A stretch of 60,000 nt of DNA from Hydractinia symbiolongicarpus (Eukaryota > Cnidaria > Hydrozoa > Anthoathecata > Hydractiniidae): positions 27,059,851 to 27,119,850 of the forward strand of contig NC_079877.1 of NCBI RefSeq assembly GCF_029227915.1, written 5' to 3'. The notes below the pieces were generated by a model. That model worked only from the letters and a program-made list of their open reading frames with translations, was not told the origin of the DNA and made no database searches. Each line of letters starts with the position of its first letter. The stretch's first letter is position 1. Positions 1 through 12,817 of this stretch are shown one piece after another. The position numbers were made by a program, and so were the translations under genes.

Positions 1-387
1 AAACCTTCAAACCCCAATATCTCTGCAACCGTTTATCAAAAGTACATGATCCTATACATTTTCTTGATCAGCGTTTCAAGATCTATACGATGAAGGCAAC
101 AGGTATAGAAATTTCTAAATAAAAATTTTTGGGTTTTGACGGGCCATTGCTGACGTCAGCGAAATTTTTAAACGTTATATCTCCTTAGGCGTTTGTCGAA
201 AACATATGATCCTACACATTATTTTGATCAGCGTTTTAACCTTTAAACATTACAAGCAACGAATAAACTAAACTTCACCAATTTTTTTTGTATCTGCACT
301 GCTGACGTCATCAAAAAACATCTAAAACAACCTATTTTCCATTGTCCTTCTGACTAAGTGGATTTCTCCACGGGCCTTATCGACTAG
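1..387 (+). mobile_element. Helitron-like element, 3' part (array copy 1)
   Basis: The 5' end lies outside the window. The 3' end has the stem GTGGATTTCTCCAC at 358-371, then 12 bases, then CTAG at 384-387, which fits the Helitron rule of a hairpin about 10-12 nt before a CTRR end. No open frame for a Rep/helicase is present, so the copy is non-autonomous. The next copy begins at the following base. Confidence 0.7.
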
Positions 388-1115
388 TCTATATAATAAT
401 ACGCCAGTTCCGTGTGTCTGTGACAGGCAAAGTGGATGTGTTCATTTTTCTTTGATGTTGCCGAAAAATACATGTCTATTACGTCAAATTTTCTGACGTT
501 ACAGCGCGACGTCAATAATACTATTTTAAAGTCAATATCCTATATTAAAATAATGAAGCCATTACAGTGCATCTAAAACTTTGAGGGCAAATAACTTGGA
601 AACGAGGTGGTGACGTCAATGATTTTTCACCGCGTGGGTAACTAGGGACCACCTAGGACCAATTTGGGTAATTTTTCCAAACCTATGTCCCCGAATCCGT
701 TTCGGAATGGACGGATTAATTACGTCATCAAAAATCTTCAAACCCTAATATCTCTGCAACCGTTTACCAAAAGTACATGATCCTATACATTCTCTTAATC
801 AGTGCTTCAAGATCTATACGATGAAAGCAACAGGTATACGAATTTCTTAAAAAAAAATTTGGGTTTTGACGGTTCATTGCTGACGTCAGCAAAATTTTTA
901 AAACCTTATATCTCCTTAGGCGTTTGTCGAAAACATATGATCCTATACATTAATTTGATCAGCGTTTTAACCTCTACACATCACAGGCAACGATTAAACT
1001 AAACTTCGCCAATTTTTTTGCACCTGCACTGCTGACGTCAGCAAAATATTTATAAAAACCTATTTTCCATTGTCCCTCTGCCTAAGTGGATTACTCCACG
1101 GGCCTTATCGACTAG
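388..1115 (+). mobile_element. Helitron-like element, complete (array copy 2)
   Basis: It starts TCTATATAATAATACGCCAG and ends with the stem GTGGATTACTCCAC (1086-1099) and CTAG (1112-1115), 728 bp in all. It is joined head-to-tail to copies on both sides without spacer. The interior is non-coding and carries many GACGTCA motifs. Small reading frames inside are not supported as genes. Confidence 0.75.
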
Positions 1116-1669
1116 TCTCTATAATAATACGGAGCTTCTGTCTGTTACTTTTGCAAAGTGGATTAAATTATAAAACATCGCCTATAAATTTGTTCTGTAA
1201 ATTAGCAAACTTTGACGTTAGAGCAATATTGACGTCAAAGGAAAGTATATTAAGATTAGTGAAGCCATTGCATTGCACTTTTAAATTTAAGGCTAAATAA
1301 CTTGGAAACGGGTGGAAATAACTGACGTCATCTCCTGCGTGGGTAACTAGGGACTACCTGGGACCAATTTGGGTAAGTTTTCCAAGCCTGGATCACCGAA
1401 TCCGTTTCGGAATAGACAGGTTAATGACGTCATAAAAAAACCTTTAAACCCTAATATCTCTGCATCCGTTTGTCACAACTACACGATCCTATACATTTTC
1501 TTGATCAGCGTTTCAAGATCTATATGATGAAGGCAACAAGCATTCACATTTCTGAGAAAAAAAAAATTGTGTTCTGACAGGTCTCTGCTGACATCATAAA
1601 ATTTAAATGACGGTTGTTTTTCTCTGTTATCCTGCCTAAGTGGATTTTTCCACGGGCCTTATCGACTAG
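1116..1669 (+). mobile_element. Helitron-like element, shorter subtype (array copy 3)
   Basis: It begins TCTCTATAATAATACGG and ends with the stem GTGGATTTTTCCAC (1640-1653) and CTAG (1666-1669), 554 bp. The 5' 250 bases differ from copy 2 (it has a CTTTTGCAAAGTGG segment), while the 3' half is closely similar. The array therefore mixes at least two 5' subtypes sharing one 3' end. Confidence 0.75.
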
Positions 1670-2387
1670 TCTATATAATAATACGCCAGTTCTGTCTGTC
1701 TGTCACTTTTGCAAAGTCGATTATATTTTTCATAATTTTCTTCAATAAAGTCTTTAAAACATCACCTATATAATTGTTCTGTAATTTACCAAACATTACC
1801 GTAAAATAGTATTGACGTCAAAGGAAAGTTAATTAAGCACTTAAAACTTTGAGGGCAAATAACTTGGAAACGAGGTGGTGACGTCAATAATTTTTCATCG
1901 CGTGGGTAACTAGGGACCACCTAGGACCAATTTGGGTAACTTTCCCTAACCTGTGTCCTCGAATCCGTTTCGGAATGGACGGGTAAATGACGTCATAAAA
2001 AAACCTTTAAACCCTAATATCTCTGCATCCGTTTGTCTCAAGTACACGATCCTATACATTTTCTTGATCAGCGTTTCAAGATCTATACGATGAAGGCAAT
2101 AGGTACACAAATTTCTTGAAAATAATTTTTTGGGTTTGACAGGCCATTGCTGACGTCAACAAAATTTTTAACACCTTATATCTCCTTAGGCTTTTGTCGG
2201 ATACATATGATCCTATACATTATTGTGATCAGCGTTTTAACCTTTACACGTTATAGGCAACGAATAAACTAAACTTGGCCAATTTATTTTGTACCTGCAC
2301 TGTTGACGTCAGCAAAAAATCTAAAACAACCTATTTTTCCATTGTCCTTCTGCCTAAGTGGATTTTTCCACGGGCTTTATCGACTAG
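1670..2387 (+). mobile_element. Helitron-like element, complete (array copy 4)
   Basis: It begins TCTATATAATAATACGCCAG at 1670 and ends with the stem GTGGATTTTTCCAC (2358-2371) and CTAG (2384-2387), 718 bp. It is the last member of the array. The following sequence, starting TCGATATATTAATAAG, does not belong to the same family. Confidence 0.75.
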
Positions 2388-4739
2388 TCGATATATTAAT
2401 AAGTCATTGCCGCCACATAAACTAAGGGGCGGCTCTTAGTCCGTCAGGGATGAATAAAAAGATTTTTTTGGTAAGCCAAATCTTGCATTTCGTGCTGTGC
2501 AAATTAATTTCGTGTGAACATACTACTTAAGCAGTACAGCTTCGAAGTAGCAAATACTTTAAAGTAAACGAATAGAACTTCAGAAGAAAAGCTGTATTTA
2601 AAAGCTGGGTTTAAAAGAAAGCTAGAAAGGTTTGCATGAGTATCACTGTGTGACTGACACTGATGCGATGATGACAGTGATCTGGAAGAATCTTTTAATG
2701 ATGGATTCTTGCATTACATAGCTGTGAAAACTTTGTTGATAATGTTGATAGCTAACACCCTGGTAAAGTTAGCTAGCTATATCTAGCTATGTGATATAAG
2801 TAGCTGCAAACTGTCCAGTATTTTAATTGTTTTTCTTTCTGTAAAATTCTGTAAAGTTCTGTACAGTAATCAACCCTCAATTTTAGCTGTGCAAAAAAGT
2901 GTAAGTTTTGAATTGGGAAAGAGAGAGCACTCGCATTTTTTCAAACATCTAATTGAAGTTCGGCTAAACTTTAAAAAATGTACACGACAATATTTAATAA
3001 TCAACACCTTACACCTACCGTAGTTACCAATTGTCCATTTTTTCAAGTATAATTATTATTCATCAAGTCGATTTTCCATAAAGGTTGATCTGTACGTTGG
3101 GGAAAGAGGTAAGTCATTAGCAAAGCTTACAAGGGAGTATAAGATTGAATAACCCATTAAAGTAGTTGTTGAATGATTTTTGTCTGTTTTACCGCCATGT
3201 GACTGATTAATCCTTGAACTATGACTTCACTTTTAAATGACTTATTTGCAATTCGATTTTCTTGATATCAGATTTTTTACAATTTGTTTTTCATTTGAGT
3301 TTTTTGAGTTTCAATATTTCTGTACCGTCCTTTAGTTCTTTTGAGTTTTTCTACAACTTCGTCACATTTTTGTTTTTTGTTTTTGTGTCTAAATTTTTTT
3401 GTTATCACGCACGCACATACACTTATAGAGGACGCATATTGATAGCAGTCATATTTAGTAAAAAAGTGAATTGTATGTCCTCTTTAAAGATTTTCTAATA
3501 ATAATAATCCTTAGGGCCAAAAAATAACAAATTTGGTGAAGATCCTAACTGGAAAAATAAAGGACGTACTTGGAGATTATTAAAGAAAAATTCCTAACGA
3601 TGCATTGCGACCAGTTCACTACAAGATGTTTTGGCTTAAGTTGCAGAAAAACGTGCCACCGTTAACATGAACTGATACATCTACTTATACATTTTGTGTT
3701 TGCAGATTTAGTAGCTTTTTTTAGCAGATTGTATAGATATCTTTAAATTTTCTAACCTATAAATTTTATTTTAAAATGTTATAGCTGCAGGTCTACCATT
3801 ATAGTAACCGTTGACCTGATTTTTTTATATTCTTATGCTGTATGATATATACTGTGTAAGCCATTTACATTTTTAATGCATATGTGTGAACAAAATAATT
3901 TTTGTCCTATGTCTTATTTTTGGATTGGGACTTTCTAATTCCACTGTTAAATGAATTATATATTTATAAAATTTTATTCTAAATGGTGCATACTCTGCTT
4001 TAAACATTTTGAAAATATTAATTGTGAATTACAACAGAATAAATATAATACAATTTATAGCCAAGTAGAATTTAGCAAAAAATTCAGTCGCATTTCAACC
4101 AGAAAATATTTTGTTTTATTCTTTCCGGATTCTAATAATTATGGATTGTTTGCTTCCCTTAAAAAATACCACTATAAACAAAATCGAATGTGCATGTAAC
4201 TTGCAGACTTAAACATGGCATAGAAACTTGCGGGGGTAGGATGTGCACATGTGATCAGATTAAACGCATTGCGCATCCCTTCATTGTGCACTTCACATTT
4301 GGTGCAACCTCGACCCCAGAGAAGAGAACACTAGTTCTGGGGTCAATGTTGGTGTTGGGGCTATCGCATTGGAAACATGGGGGGGCATATGTATCAACTT
4401 TGAAAGAACAACTGTCGCATCACGGTAAACAAGGGCGGCGAGTGGTAGCAACTATATACTAGTAATATAACGTAATTGATTAGCAGGTCGAACAATAGAT
4501 CATTTCAAAATGGCTGATATGTGTTTTGTGTATCAGCGAAATCAAAGTAATGGAAATAGCCAAAACGAAAATTTTTATTGAATTTCCGCGCCCGAAGACG
4601 TAGGAAATTCTTTAAAACCGTCGTTTTTTTCTTTCGGAGCATTTTTTGAGAGAAAATCGACCCTGAGATTTCACGTTGCTTAGTCACAGATGTAAACTTC
4701 GTACCCAAGCTCCTTAACTACTGGGAAGTCTCGTATTGA
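2388..4739. other. Intergenic, no gene recognised
   Basis: AT-rich unique-looking DNA. The open frames here (for example 3262-3498 and 4190-4462) are short and match no family I know. A 9-bp inverted repeat (GACCCCAGA at 4312, its complement at 4336) is the only local structure noticed. Confidence 0.5.
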
Positions 4740-7303
4740 CGTTTCAGGCCAAAATTGGTATTTGTTTTCGACAAGATTTGGCACAGTTAACAAAAAAAGT
4801 ATGCTGAACATAATGGTGACAGAATAATTTTGATTTTTGTCACCTAAATGTCATTTTAGGCCAAAATTGGTCCAAAAATTAGAACTACTTTATTTTTAAC
4901 AAAATTTGGCACAGTTAACAAATAAAGTATGCTGAACATGATGGTGACATCAACATTTTGGTTTTTTGCAACCTTAAATGTCATTTTAGGCCGAAATTGG
5001 TCCAAAAATTAAAACTACTTCATTTTCAACAAAATTGGCAAAGTTAACAAAAAAAGTATGCTGAACATAATGGTGACATCAAAATTTTAATTTTTATCAC
5101 CTAAATGCTATTTTAGGCCAAAATTGGTACAAAAATTAAAACCACTTCATTTTCGGCTAAATCTGACACAGTTAACAAATAAAGTATGCTGAAAATGATG
5201 ATGAAACAAAAGTTTGATTTTTTGTCACCTAAATGTCATTTCATGCCAAAATTTGTCCAATAATTAAAACTGCTTTATTTTCGACAAAAATTGGCACAGT
5301 TAACAAATAAAGTATGCTGAACATGATGGTGACATCAACATTTTGGTTTTTTGCCACCTTAAATGTCATTTTAGGCCAAAATTGGTCCAAAAATTAAAAC
5401 TACTTCATTTTCAACAAAAATTGGCAAAGTTAACAAAAAAAGTATGCTGAACATAATGGTGACATCAAAATTTTAATTTTTATCACCTAAATGCTATTTT
5501 AGGCCAAAGTTGGTCCAAAAATTAAAACCACTTCATTTTCGGCTAAATCTGGCACAGTTAACAAATAAAGTATGCTGAAAATGATGATGGTACAAAAGTT
5601 TGATTTTTTGTCACCTAAATGCTATTTTAGGCCAAAATTGGTCCAAAAATTAAAACCACTTCATTTTCGGCTAAATCTGGCACAGTTAACAAATAAATTG
5701 TGCTGAAAATGATGATGGTACAAAAGTTTGATTTTTTGTCACCTAAATGTCATTTCAGGCCAAAATTGGTCCAAAAATTAGAACTACTTTATTTTTAACA
5801 AAATTTGGCACAGTTAACAAATAAAGTATGTTGAACATGATGGTGACATCAACATTTTGGTTTTTTGCCACCTTAAATGTCATTTTAGGCCAAAATTGGT
5901 CCAAAAATTAAAACTACTTCATTTTCAACAAAAATTGGCAAAGTTAACAAAAAAAGTATTTCTGAACATAATGGTGACATCAAAATTTTAATTTTTATCA
6001 CCTAAATGCTATTTTAGGCCAAAATTGGTCCAAAAATTAAAACCACTTCATTTTCGGCTAAATCTGGCACAGTTAACAAATAAAGTATGCTGAAAATGAT
6101 GATGGTACAAATGTTTGATTTTTTGTCACCTAAATATCATTTCAGGCCAAAATTTATCCAAAAATTAAAACTGCTTTATTTTCGACAAAAATTGGCACAG
6201 TTAACAAATAAAGTATGCTGAACATGATGGTGACATCAACATTTTGGTTTTTTGCCACCTTAAATGTCATTTTACGCCAAAATTGGTCCAAAAATTAAAA
6301 CTACTTCATTTTCAACAAAAATTGGCAAAGTTAACAAAAAAAGTATGCTGAACATAATAGTGACATCAAAATTTTAATTTTTATCACCTAAATGCTATTT
6401 TAGGCCAAAATTGGTCCAAAAATTAAAACCACTTCATTTTCGGCTAAATCTGGCACAGTTAACAAATAAAGTGTGCTGAAAATGATGATGGTACAAAAGT
6501 TTGATTTTTTGTCACCTAAATGTCATTTCAGGCCAAAATTGGTCCAAAAATTAGAACTACTTTATTTTTAACAAAATTTGGCACAGTTAACAAATAAAGT
6601 ATGTTGAACATGATGGTGACATCAACATTTTGGTTTTTTGCCACCTTAAATGTCATTTTAGGCCAAAATTGGTCCAAAAATTAAAACTACTTCATTTCCA
6701 ACAAAAATTGGCAAAGTTAACAAAAAAAGTATTTCTGAACATAATGGTGACATCAAAATTTTAATTTTTATCACCTAAATGCTATTTTAGGCCAAAATTG
6801 GTCCAAAAATAAAAACCACTTCATTTTCGGCTAAATCTGGCACAGTTAACAAATAAAGTATGCTGAAAATGATGATGGTACAAATGTTTGATTTTTTGTC
6901 ACCTAAATGTCATTTCAGGCCAAAATTTATCCAAAAATTAAAACTGCTTTATTTTCGACAAAAATTGGCACAGTTAACAAATAAAGTATGCTGAACATGA
7001 TGGTGACATCAACATTTTGGTTTTTTGCCACCTTAAATGTCATTTTACGCCAAAATTGGTCCAAAAATTAAAACTACTTCATTTTCAACAAAAATTGGCA
7101 AAGTTAACAAAAAAAGTATGCTGAACATAATAGTGACATCAAAATTTTAATTTTTATCACCTAAATGCTATTTTAGGCCAAAATTGGTCCAAAAATTAAA
7201 ACCACTTCATTTTCGGCTAAATCTGGCACAGTTAACAAATAAAGTATGCTGAAAATGATGATGGTACAAATGTTTGATTTTTTGTCACCTAAATGTCATT
7301 AAA
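4740..7303. repeat. Satellite array, ~128-bp unit with ~773-bp higher-order repeat
   Basis: About 20 head-to-tail units. The anchor GGCCAAAATTGG recurs at 4747, 4859, 4989, 5116, 5244, 5374, 5502, 5630, 5758, 5888 and 6017, giving spacings mostly of 127-130 bp. Units fall into subtypes (for example TTAGAACTACTTT, TTAAAACCACTTC, TTAAAACTGCTTT). The subtype order repeats with a six-unit period of about 773 bp: 5758-6530 and 6531-7303 match nearly base for base, including private variants such as AGTATTTCTGAAC. No coding capacity. Confidence 0.9.
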
Positions 7304-10300
7304 CCTTTAAGCATATTTTACTTTATACGAAAGGTTAAAAAAGCTTTTTTCCAATAAACGAAGATAATTAAATGTTGTCGTGATAAGTCACTCTTCCCCT
7401 GAGGGAGGAAAACAAGACAACATCTTCAAAGTAGTGGTGCTTTGTCTAAAAATCACGTTTTTTTACATATAAACAAAAGGCGTGTTGAAGAATTATGAAT
7501 TGTTTTAATCTCCTTTTCTCTTTCTACCTCCATACTTTATATAAACATATTTCCATTTTAAATTACTTTACGAAGTTACCTGTTGATACAGAACGTTAAC
7601 CAGCATATAAAACTAGCTTCCTAATGAGGAAATAAAAGGTTTTAGTAAACGAAACTTGACTGCGTCGTTGTAGCTGACTTGCGCCAAGGAAAAAAGCTGA
7701 GTCATTCTTTGCTTAGCAACTAGGTTAATCGCATATTACCTATCACGACGACAACATCTGAACTTAGCCTTGTGTAATTCTACCAAAAGTTTTGTGGTTG
7801 CTGTTTTAAAACTTAAAATAGGATCATTTCATCTTACCCATATATGTCCTATGGCGAAGTTCAAGTTTTTAATTTTTTTGTCCAATATAAAAGCATAACG
7901 TAAGCATACTAGAAGCTCCCCATGTTTTCCCATCAGCATATCGCAGCTTGATTTCGAATTTCCGTTTGCTTATAAAAAACATATATCAATTAGGAACCTC
8001 GCTTCACAAAAAAAAACTCTTAAAATTATTACTAACCTTTCTACTTAACGTGTTTCCCTCTCTCCTGTTTCGTACAAAACAACTTATCAAAATGTTACTT
8101 TAAGATTATTCCACATAAAAAATGCTTACGCAATATGTCTGCTCCTGCTTGGGCATGAATATAATTATCGACATATTTGCTTTAATTCTGCAAATACACG
8201 GGACACAAAAACGATGTTTGTTATAAGCTGTTATTTTACATAACTTATTTTTGCAAAGAGGAACCTCAATCACAAGATTTTAACTTTACAATCACGTTTA
8301 TTGGAAATTTTCCTCATGTTATTGATGAATATGAAATCAAAGAGGCTGGTAGTAGTAGCAAGAATGTGCCAAAAAAAGCCGAAAACCAAAAATATTCCCG
8401 TAAAAATGCGATCTGCTATTTCGAACAAAATAATGACAATTTTTATAGCAACGCAAACATTCTACCTCTTCCCAACGTCACATTTACGTTTAGCATATAC
8501 TTTTTGATTGAGAGTGTCCCTAAGAACTTTGACTTTCTTGGAACTTTTAAACCGTTCACTTTATATACAACTTCCTAATGCTCATTTTAAAACTTTTAAG
8601 AACACGAGGAGATCCTTAACTTTACCATACTGCTTCAAATTGAATGAAAGTTTGTTGTATGATATTCCTTCTTTTTGGTTGAGCAATACAATTATACAAT
8701 TATATAATTTTGTTTTAGGATAAGATATATTGGTGTCAGTCTGGTACTTGTGATGAATATTCTTCTGACAATGAAAATCACCATCAATTAAAGTACACAG
8801 GAGATTCGTTATGAATCCTTATAATATTAGAAAATTGTAAACAATGGTTATATATCTTTATATTAAATGGATGGATTTATATCAAAATAACTTGTACTGA
8901 TAGAGTGATTTTCACCTAAAACGATACATATCGCAACAAGAATTGCACGTTCTGTCACATACTGCAAACCAATGAAAATGTCATGTTAACTTATGCATAT
9001 GAGTAGAATGTGTATATATGTTGCTTTTTATATGAGAATCTTCAGAATTGGCCTAGTTACTAAAACTTTCTTAAAGATTTTAAAGTATTATTAAAATATT
9101 TTTCAAACATAGTTGACAGGGGCATGTGAGAGTAAATAATATGCAAACATGTTAAATGTTTTGATGTTATTTTTCTGATTTCTAACTCTTTTCTGGCTTA
9201 ATAAACTGCCTTACTTTTGTGGGAATTTCCTAACATTAAAATGAATGGTTAATAGAAATTGGTGCAAAACCACACCAGTAACCTTAATATTAAACTGTAT
9301 TACCTTCATAAAGGGGTAATTACTATATACTTTTTGTAGACGTTTATTATATGTTGCTATCTTACGCTGTAAGTCTAACTGTAAAGCTTTTATACTTTTA
9401 TATGCTGCTTTTCTTTTTACATTTGCATGTTGTTAACACAGGCTGTAATTTTTCAAACAATAATTCTACGTTGTAATTTTTGTTGTATTATTAGCTATTA
9501 GACTTATTGCATATTTTAAAGTAACTCCTCAACTTACCGAATTTGTAACTCGACGATTACTTGTTAAATGCGCAAAACGTAAAAAAGATGCTTAGATGAC
9601 GATACTTAATACCAGTGTTGTACGTCATTAAAAGGAATTATGGCAACGCTAACCCTGTTTCGAGTCTAATTTAGTAAGTGGACGCTTATTCCATCCGCAT
9701 GTTTTAGCGAGGATACAAATGTTAGACTACGGAGGTTACTTTTATTTATAGGGCTATAAAGACACTTTCATTTTAATCTAGAAAGGGTTTTGAATACCTA
9801 AAAACCGTACTTTTGGGAAGATTTTAGCGCCTTTTATAATAAAAACACAAAACGCCCGCTTTATCTCGTACAACACCACGACCCTTGATATTACTTTGTC
9901 AAAAAATTTATTAAATTTTGCTTAACTAGAAAAAAATCCTAAATCCGCTCTGGATATCAACATTTTTCTATTAAACCTTTTAAGACATAAAATAGTTTTG
10001 CTCTTAAGAGAAAGAGCAACCGGTTTTTTGATTGGGTTTCCTTACTCTCCAGTGGAGGATTCGAAGTATCATATGTAGAGAGAGGATGTTGTGTGGGTAA
10101 AGGGATGACCTAAGAAAGAAGAGCTTCATCAGACGCACAGGTCTTGTTTCTTATACCGCTTTCTGCTCAGGCCGTGAAATTGATCCATGATAGAATCAAA
10201 ACCAACCGACCCGGCGTAAGCGGTCGGTCATTATGAAGGGTCTGTTTGTAACGAAAGGGTTACCTCTATATAATTCTTTCTCAATTTGTTTGTTGGCCAT

Positions 10301-11151
10301 GCTTAACAGATTTGGTTAGTGATCGATAACAAATCCCGTGTGGTTATTAGCGAAGTGAAACAGGAAAGGGGAAAAATGTGCTGTCTTGTTGCTAAAGAAG
10401 ACTAAGTCACGTGATTTTATGGGTAAATATAATTGGTAGGTGAAGGGCACCTGTAATGGTGAGATTTTAATTGGTTGAGAGCACCACTGCGTCCTGGCTA
10501 AGTGACGTAGCGTACAGTTGGTGAGTCCCAAATGTAAAACAAAGCAGAGGGGCCGTGCTACAGACGTGGAATACGCGCGCCTAGGGGTAATCTGGATGAA
10601 TAGAAAACTAGACTAACGAACGAGATAGCGTGTATGCACAGTGCAATCAGTCGATGAAATCTGCACAAGGCAAGAAACAAGGCCTGTGTCTGGACTATAA
10701 AGTGGTAAAAAAAATGGCGAAGGTACTCATATACCCTTCCCTTTCGAGTATACAAACTCTTGAAACGCGGATACACTGCAGAGCTGGCTGTATTTGCTTT
10801 AGTAAAAATTTTTTTGGCAAACACACATAGGATTGTTGAGCTACGGAGCGAGTAGGGTCTGTTCAGTGCCAAATGCGCAAGAAAGGGCCGAGAAAACTGA
10901 AAATAAAATAGCCAAAGGAGCAATTCTAAAACCGAAAAAGCGACTGAAAAGACGACTGGAGTTGATAACAAAAATTGATGAAATAACAAAATTTGTATAG
11001 AAAGTCTAGTTATATACTACAAGGTGTAATATGTATTACGCATAACATATTAATTCGTTACAAATAGATTAATACCCATTTTATTTTATCTGTACCACGT
11101 GGTAGTGGTGATAAATTGTGATACATTCTATATAATAAGTATACAGCCGGT
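7304..11151. other. Long intergenic stretch, no gene recognised
   Basis: Nothing here matches a family I know. Three overlapping frames at 8301-8723 are short and of low complexity. A 143-codon minus frame at 10558-10989 has no recognisable motif, and the area is slightly richer in GC than its surroundings. A small inverted repeat ACCGACC...GGTCGGT lies at about 10207-10232. Confidence 0.4.
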
Positions 11152-11394
11152 ATCGCAGTAGGTTACTTCGGTAAAACATCCACAGTGATTGCGGTCAGCT
11201 TGGGTACTACTCGTTTTAGTATAAAAATCGCAATATCGCTGTTCACCAGGAGTTTTAAAACTGTTTTTTCCTATTGCGGTGGGTTACGTCGGTAAAACTT
11301 CAACAGTGGTTGCAGATAGCTTAGCTGCGTTCCCATGTCGTTTTAGTACAAAAAATCGCAATATCGATGTTTCCCAGGTGTTTCATAATGGGTG
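11152..11394. repeat. Two tandem ~122-bp repeats plus start of a third
   Basis: The segment from 11152 (GTATCGCAGTAGGTTAC) is repeated from about 11272 (CTATTGCGGTGGGTTAC) with shared blocks such as CGGTAAAAC, CGTTTTAGTA and AAAATCGCAATATCG. A third start, GTATTGCTGTGTAAC at about 11399, coincides with the outer end of the inverted repeat that follows. Terminal tandem repeats are a known habit of Penelope-like elements, so these may belong to the element to the right. That link is inference. Confidence 0.6.
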
Positions 11395-11616
11395 TTTCGT
11401 ATTGCTGTGTAACCCAGCGTCATGTTAACTTATCTGATACTGGTCTAGCAAAAAAAAACGTCAATTTCGAACAGTAGGTGATTCGATTTTACAATATTCC
11501 GCCATTTTTGTTGCGTCATTGTTTATTTCGCCATTATTGTTACGTCATTGTTTATTTTTACCAACATAATAGTAGGTTTTTTGCATCACAATTTTTAATT
11601 CGATTGATAAGGAAGA
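11395..11616 (+). repeat. Left arm of 222-bp inverted repeat
   Basis: The reverse complement of 14211-14432 aligns along the whole 222 bases with only scattered substitutions. Shared blocks include TTTCGTATTGCTGT, GATACTGGTCTAGC and CGAACAGTAGGTGATT. The arms enclose the Penelope-like element. They may be its own inverted termini or the ends of a transposon into which it inserted. Confidence 0.8.
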
Positions 11617-12579
11617 TATGGCGGACTCCAGTTGCAGTACTTTTTAAGCCTTGTTAGGCTTAAGGTGCATGAGCGAAAGTGATGTCCTAGGCTCATAGAC
11701 CTTATAAATCTGTTTAGGGGTTTTGAATGGTCAATTAAAAAAGTGAATGCGGTTGGTATAAATTTTAATCCTTTGATAAGGATATTTTTCTCCAAATGTG
11801 ATAATTTGTAAAAGGATAAATTTATAGTTAGTCGTTTTAGGAAATTAATTTGATTAATTTTATTTTTTGCTTCTTCTTGCTATTTCTATTGGTGTTTCGT
11901 CACATGGAGTATTTCTTGCGTTCTTTTTAGTCAAATTGAATGTGAAGTAGTGGTTGTCGTTTTTGTCTTTTTGTAGTTCTGTGTTGTATATTGTTATTTG
12001 TGTTGGATGGGTAGGAGTAAAATTATGCCAATTGTTGAAATGGCTCTGTTTTTGTCTGGTGCTTGAGAGAGGTCTATGATGTGGCATATGTAATCTCTTG
12101 CGGCTATAATATGTAGTATGTGGATAGTTATTGTTAGTATTTTGTTGCTCAGTCAGTTTAACCTTTTTTGTCATGTCTGGTTGAGGTCTTGTTGTGGTAG
12201 CTGGTCGTTTTAGAGTTTTTTGTCCTGTGTTTTTTGTTACGTGTGTTTTCGGTCTTGGAGAGAATGGTGGTTGTTTAGGTTGTTATGAGGAATTTATAGT
12301 TACATAATTTTCTTTTAGTATTTCAGTTATGTTTGGGCTAAATATGCTGTTTGTCAGTATGTCTATTTTCTGTCTAAAATTGTTTGTTTGCGTTTTGTGA
12401 TACTGCAGCATAGTATCTCTCAGTTGTGTGGATGCGTTATGTAATATGTCATTCCATATAGTCATTAGGTTTGAAGGAAGTTCATATGGTGGTGTAAGTT
12501 TCACTGTGAGTCCTTTAGGTATTAGGTCAATACGTTTCGTTAAGGTCAAGGTTTTAAGTTGGTTAATGTGATAATCCAT
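11595..12579 (-). pseudogene. Penelope-like element, N-terminal half (inverted)
   Basis: Read on the minus strand from 12579 downwards. The first block (12579-12283) contains PKGLTVKLTPPYELP and a helical stretch with LRDTMLQYHK. A Lys/Thr/Pro-rich segment follows (12174-11860). A third block (11795-11595) carries KGLKFIPT and NWSPPYLPY, which I recognise as the conserved region upstream of the reverse transcriptase in Penelope-like elements. Frame breaks separate the three blocks. The catalytic half of the same protein type lies at 12818-13970 on the opposite strand, so this half is inverted relative to it. The family call rests mainly on the KGL.FIPT and NW.PP motifs; the first block alone would not be diagnostic. 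Confidence 0.6.
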
Positions 12580-12817
12580 GGTTGAGTGTAAGGTATTGTA
12601 AAGGGATTGTGCATTTCTGTAAGTGTGTGGGAGTGGTGTAATGTCAGTATCAGAGGTGGCAGCCTGTTTTTTTTTTGGCAGGAGTGGTACCTAGTTAACA
12701 TGCTAATCTTCAGGAATATTTCTATAGAATAAAATATGAAATTTTAATTATTCTCCCAATCGACAACAATTTATGTCCCACAATTCATCATATAAAGAAA
12801 GTACACTGTAACAAAAT

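Noticed and set aside
802-1300. Small frames inside the Helitron array
   Set aside because: They coincide with repeated non-coding element sequence and differ between copies.
4312-4344. 9-bp inverted repeat as a terminator or regulatory hairpin
   Set aside because: Short stem, 15-base loop and no gene beside it; probably chance.
4740-7303. CRISPR-like array
   Set aside because: The repeats are contiguous ~128-bp units without unique spacers, in eukaryotic DNA; this is a satellite.
10558-10989. 143-residue minus-strand frame
   Set aside because: No motif, odd Phe/Leu/Ser composition, no splice or start context; likely chance in a slightly GC-richer patch.
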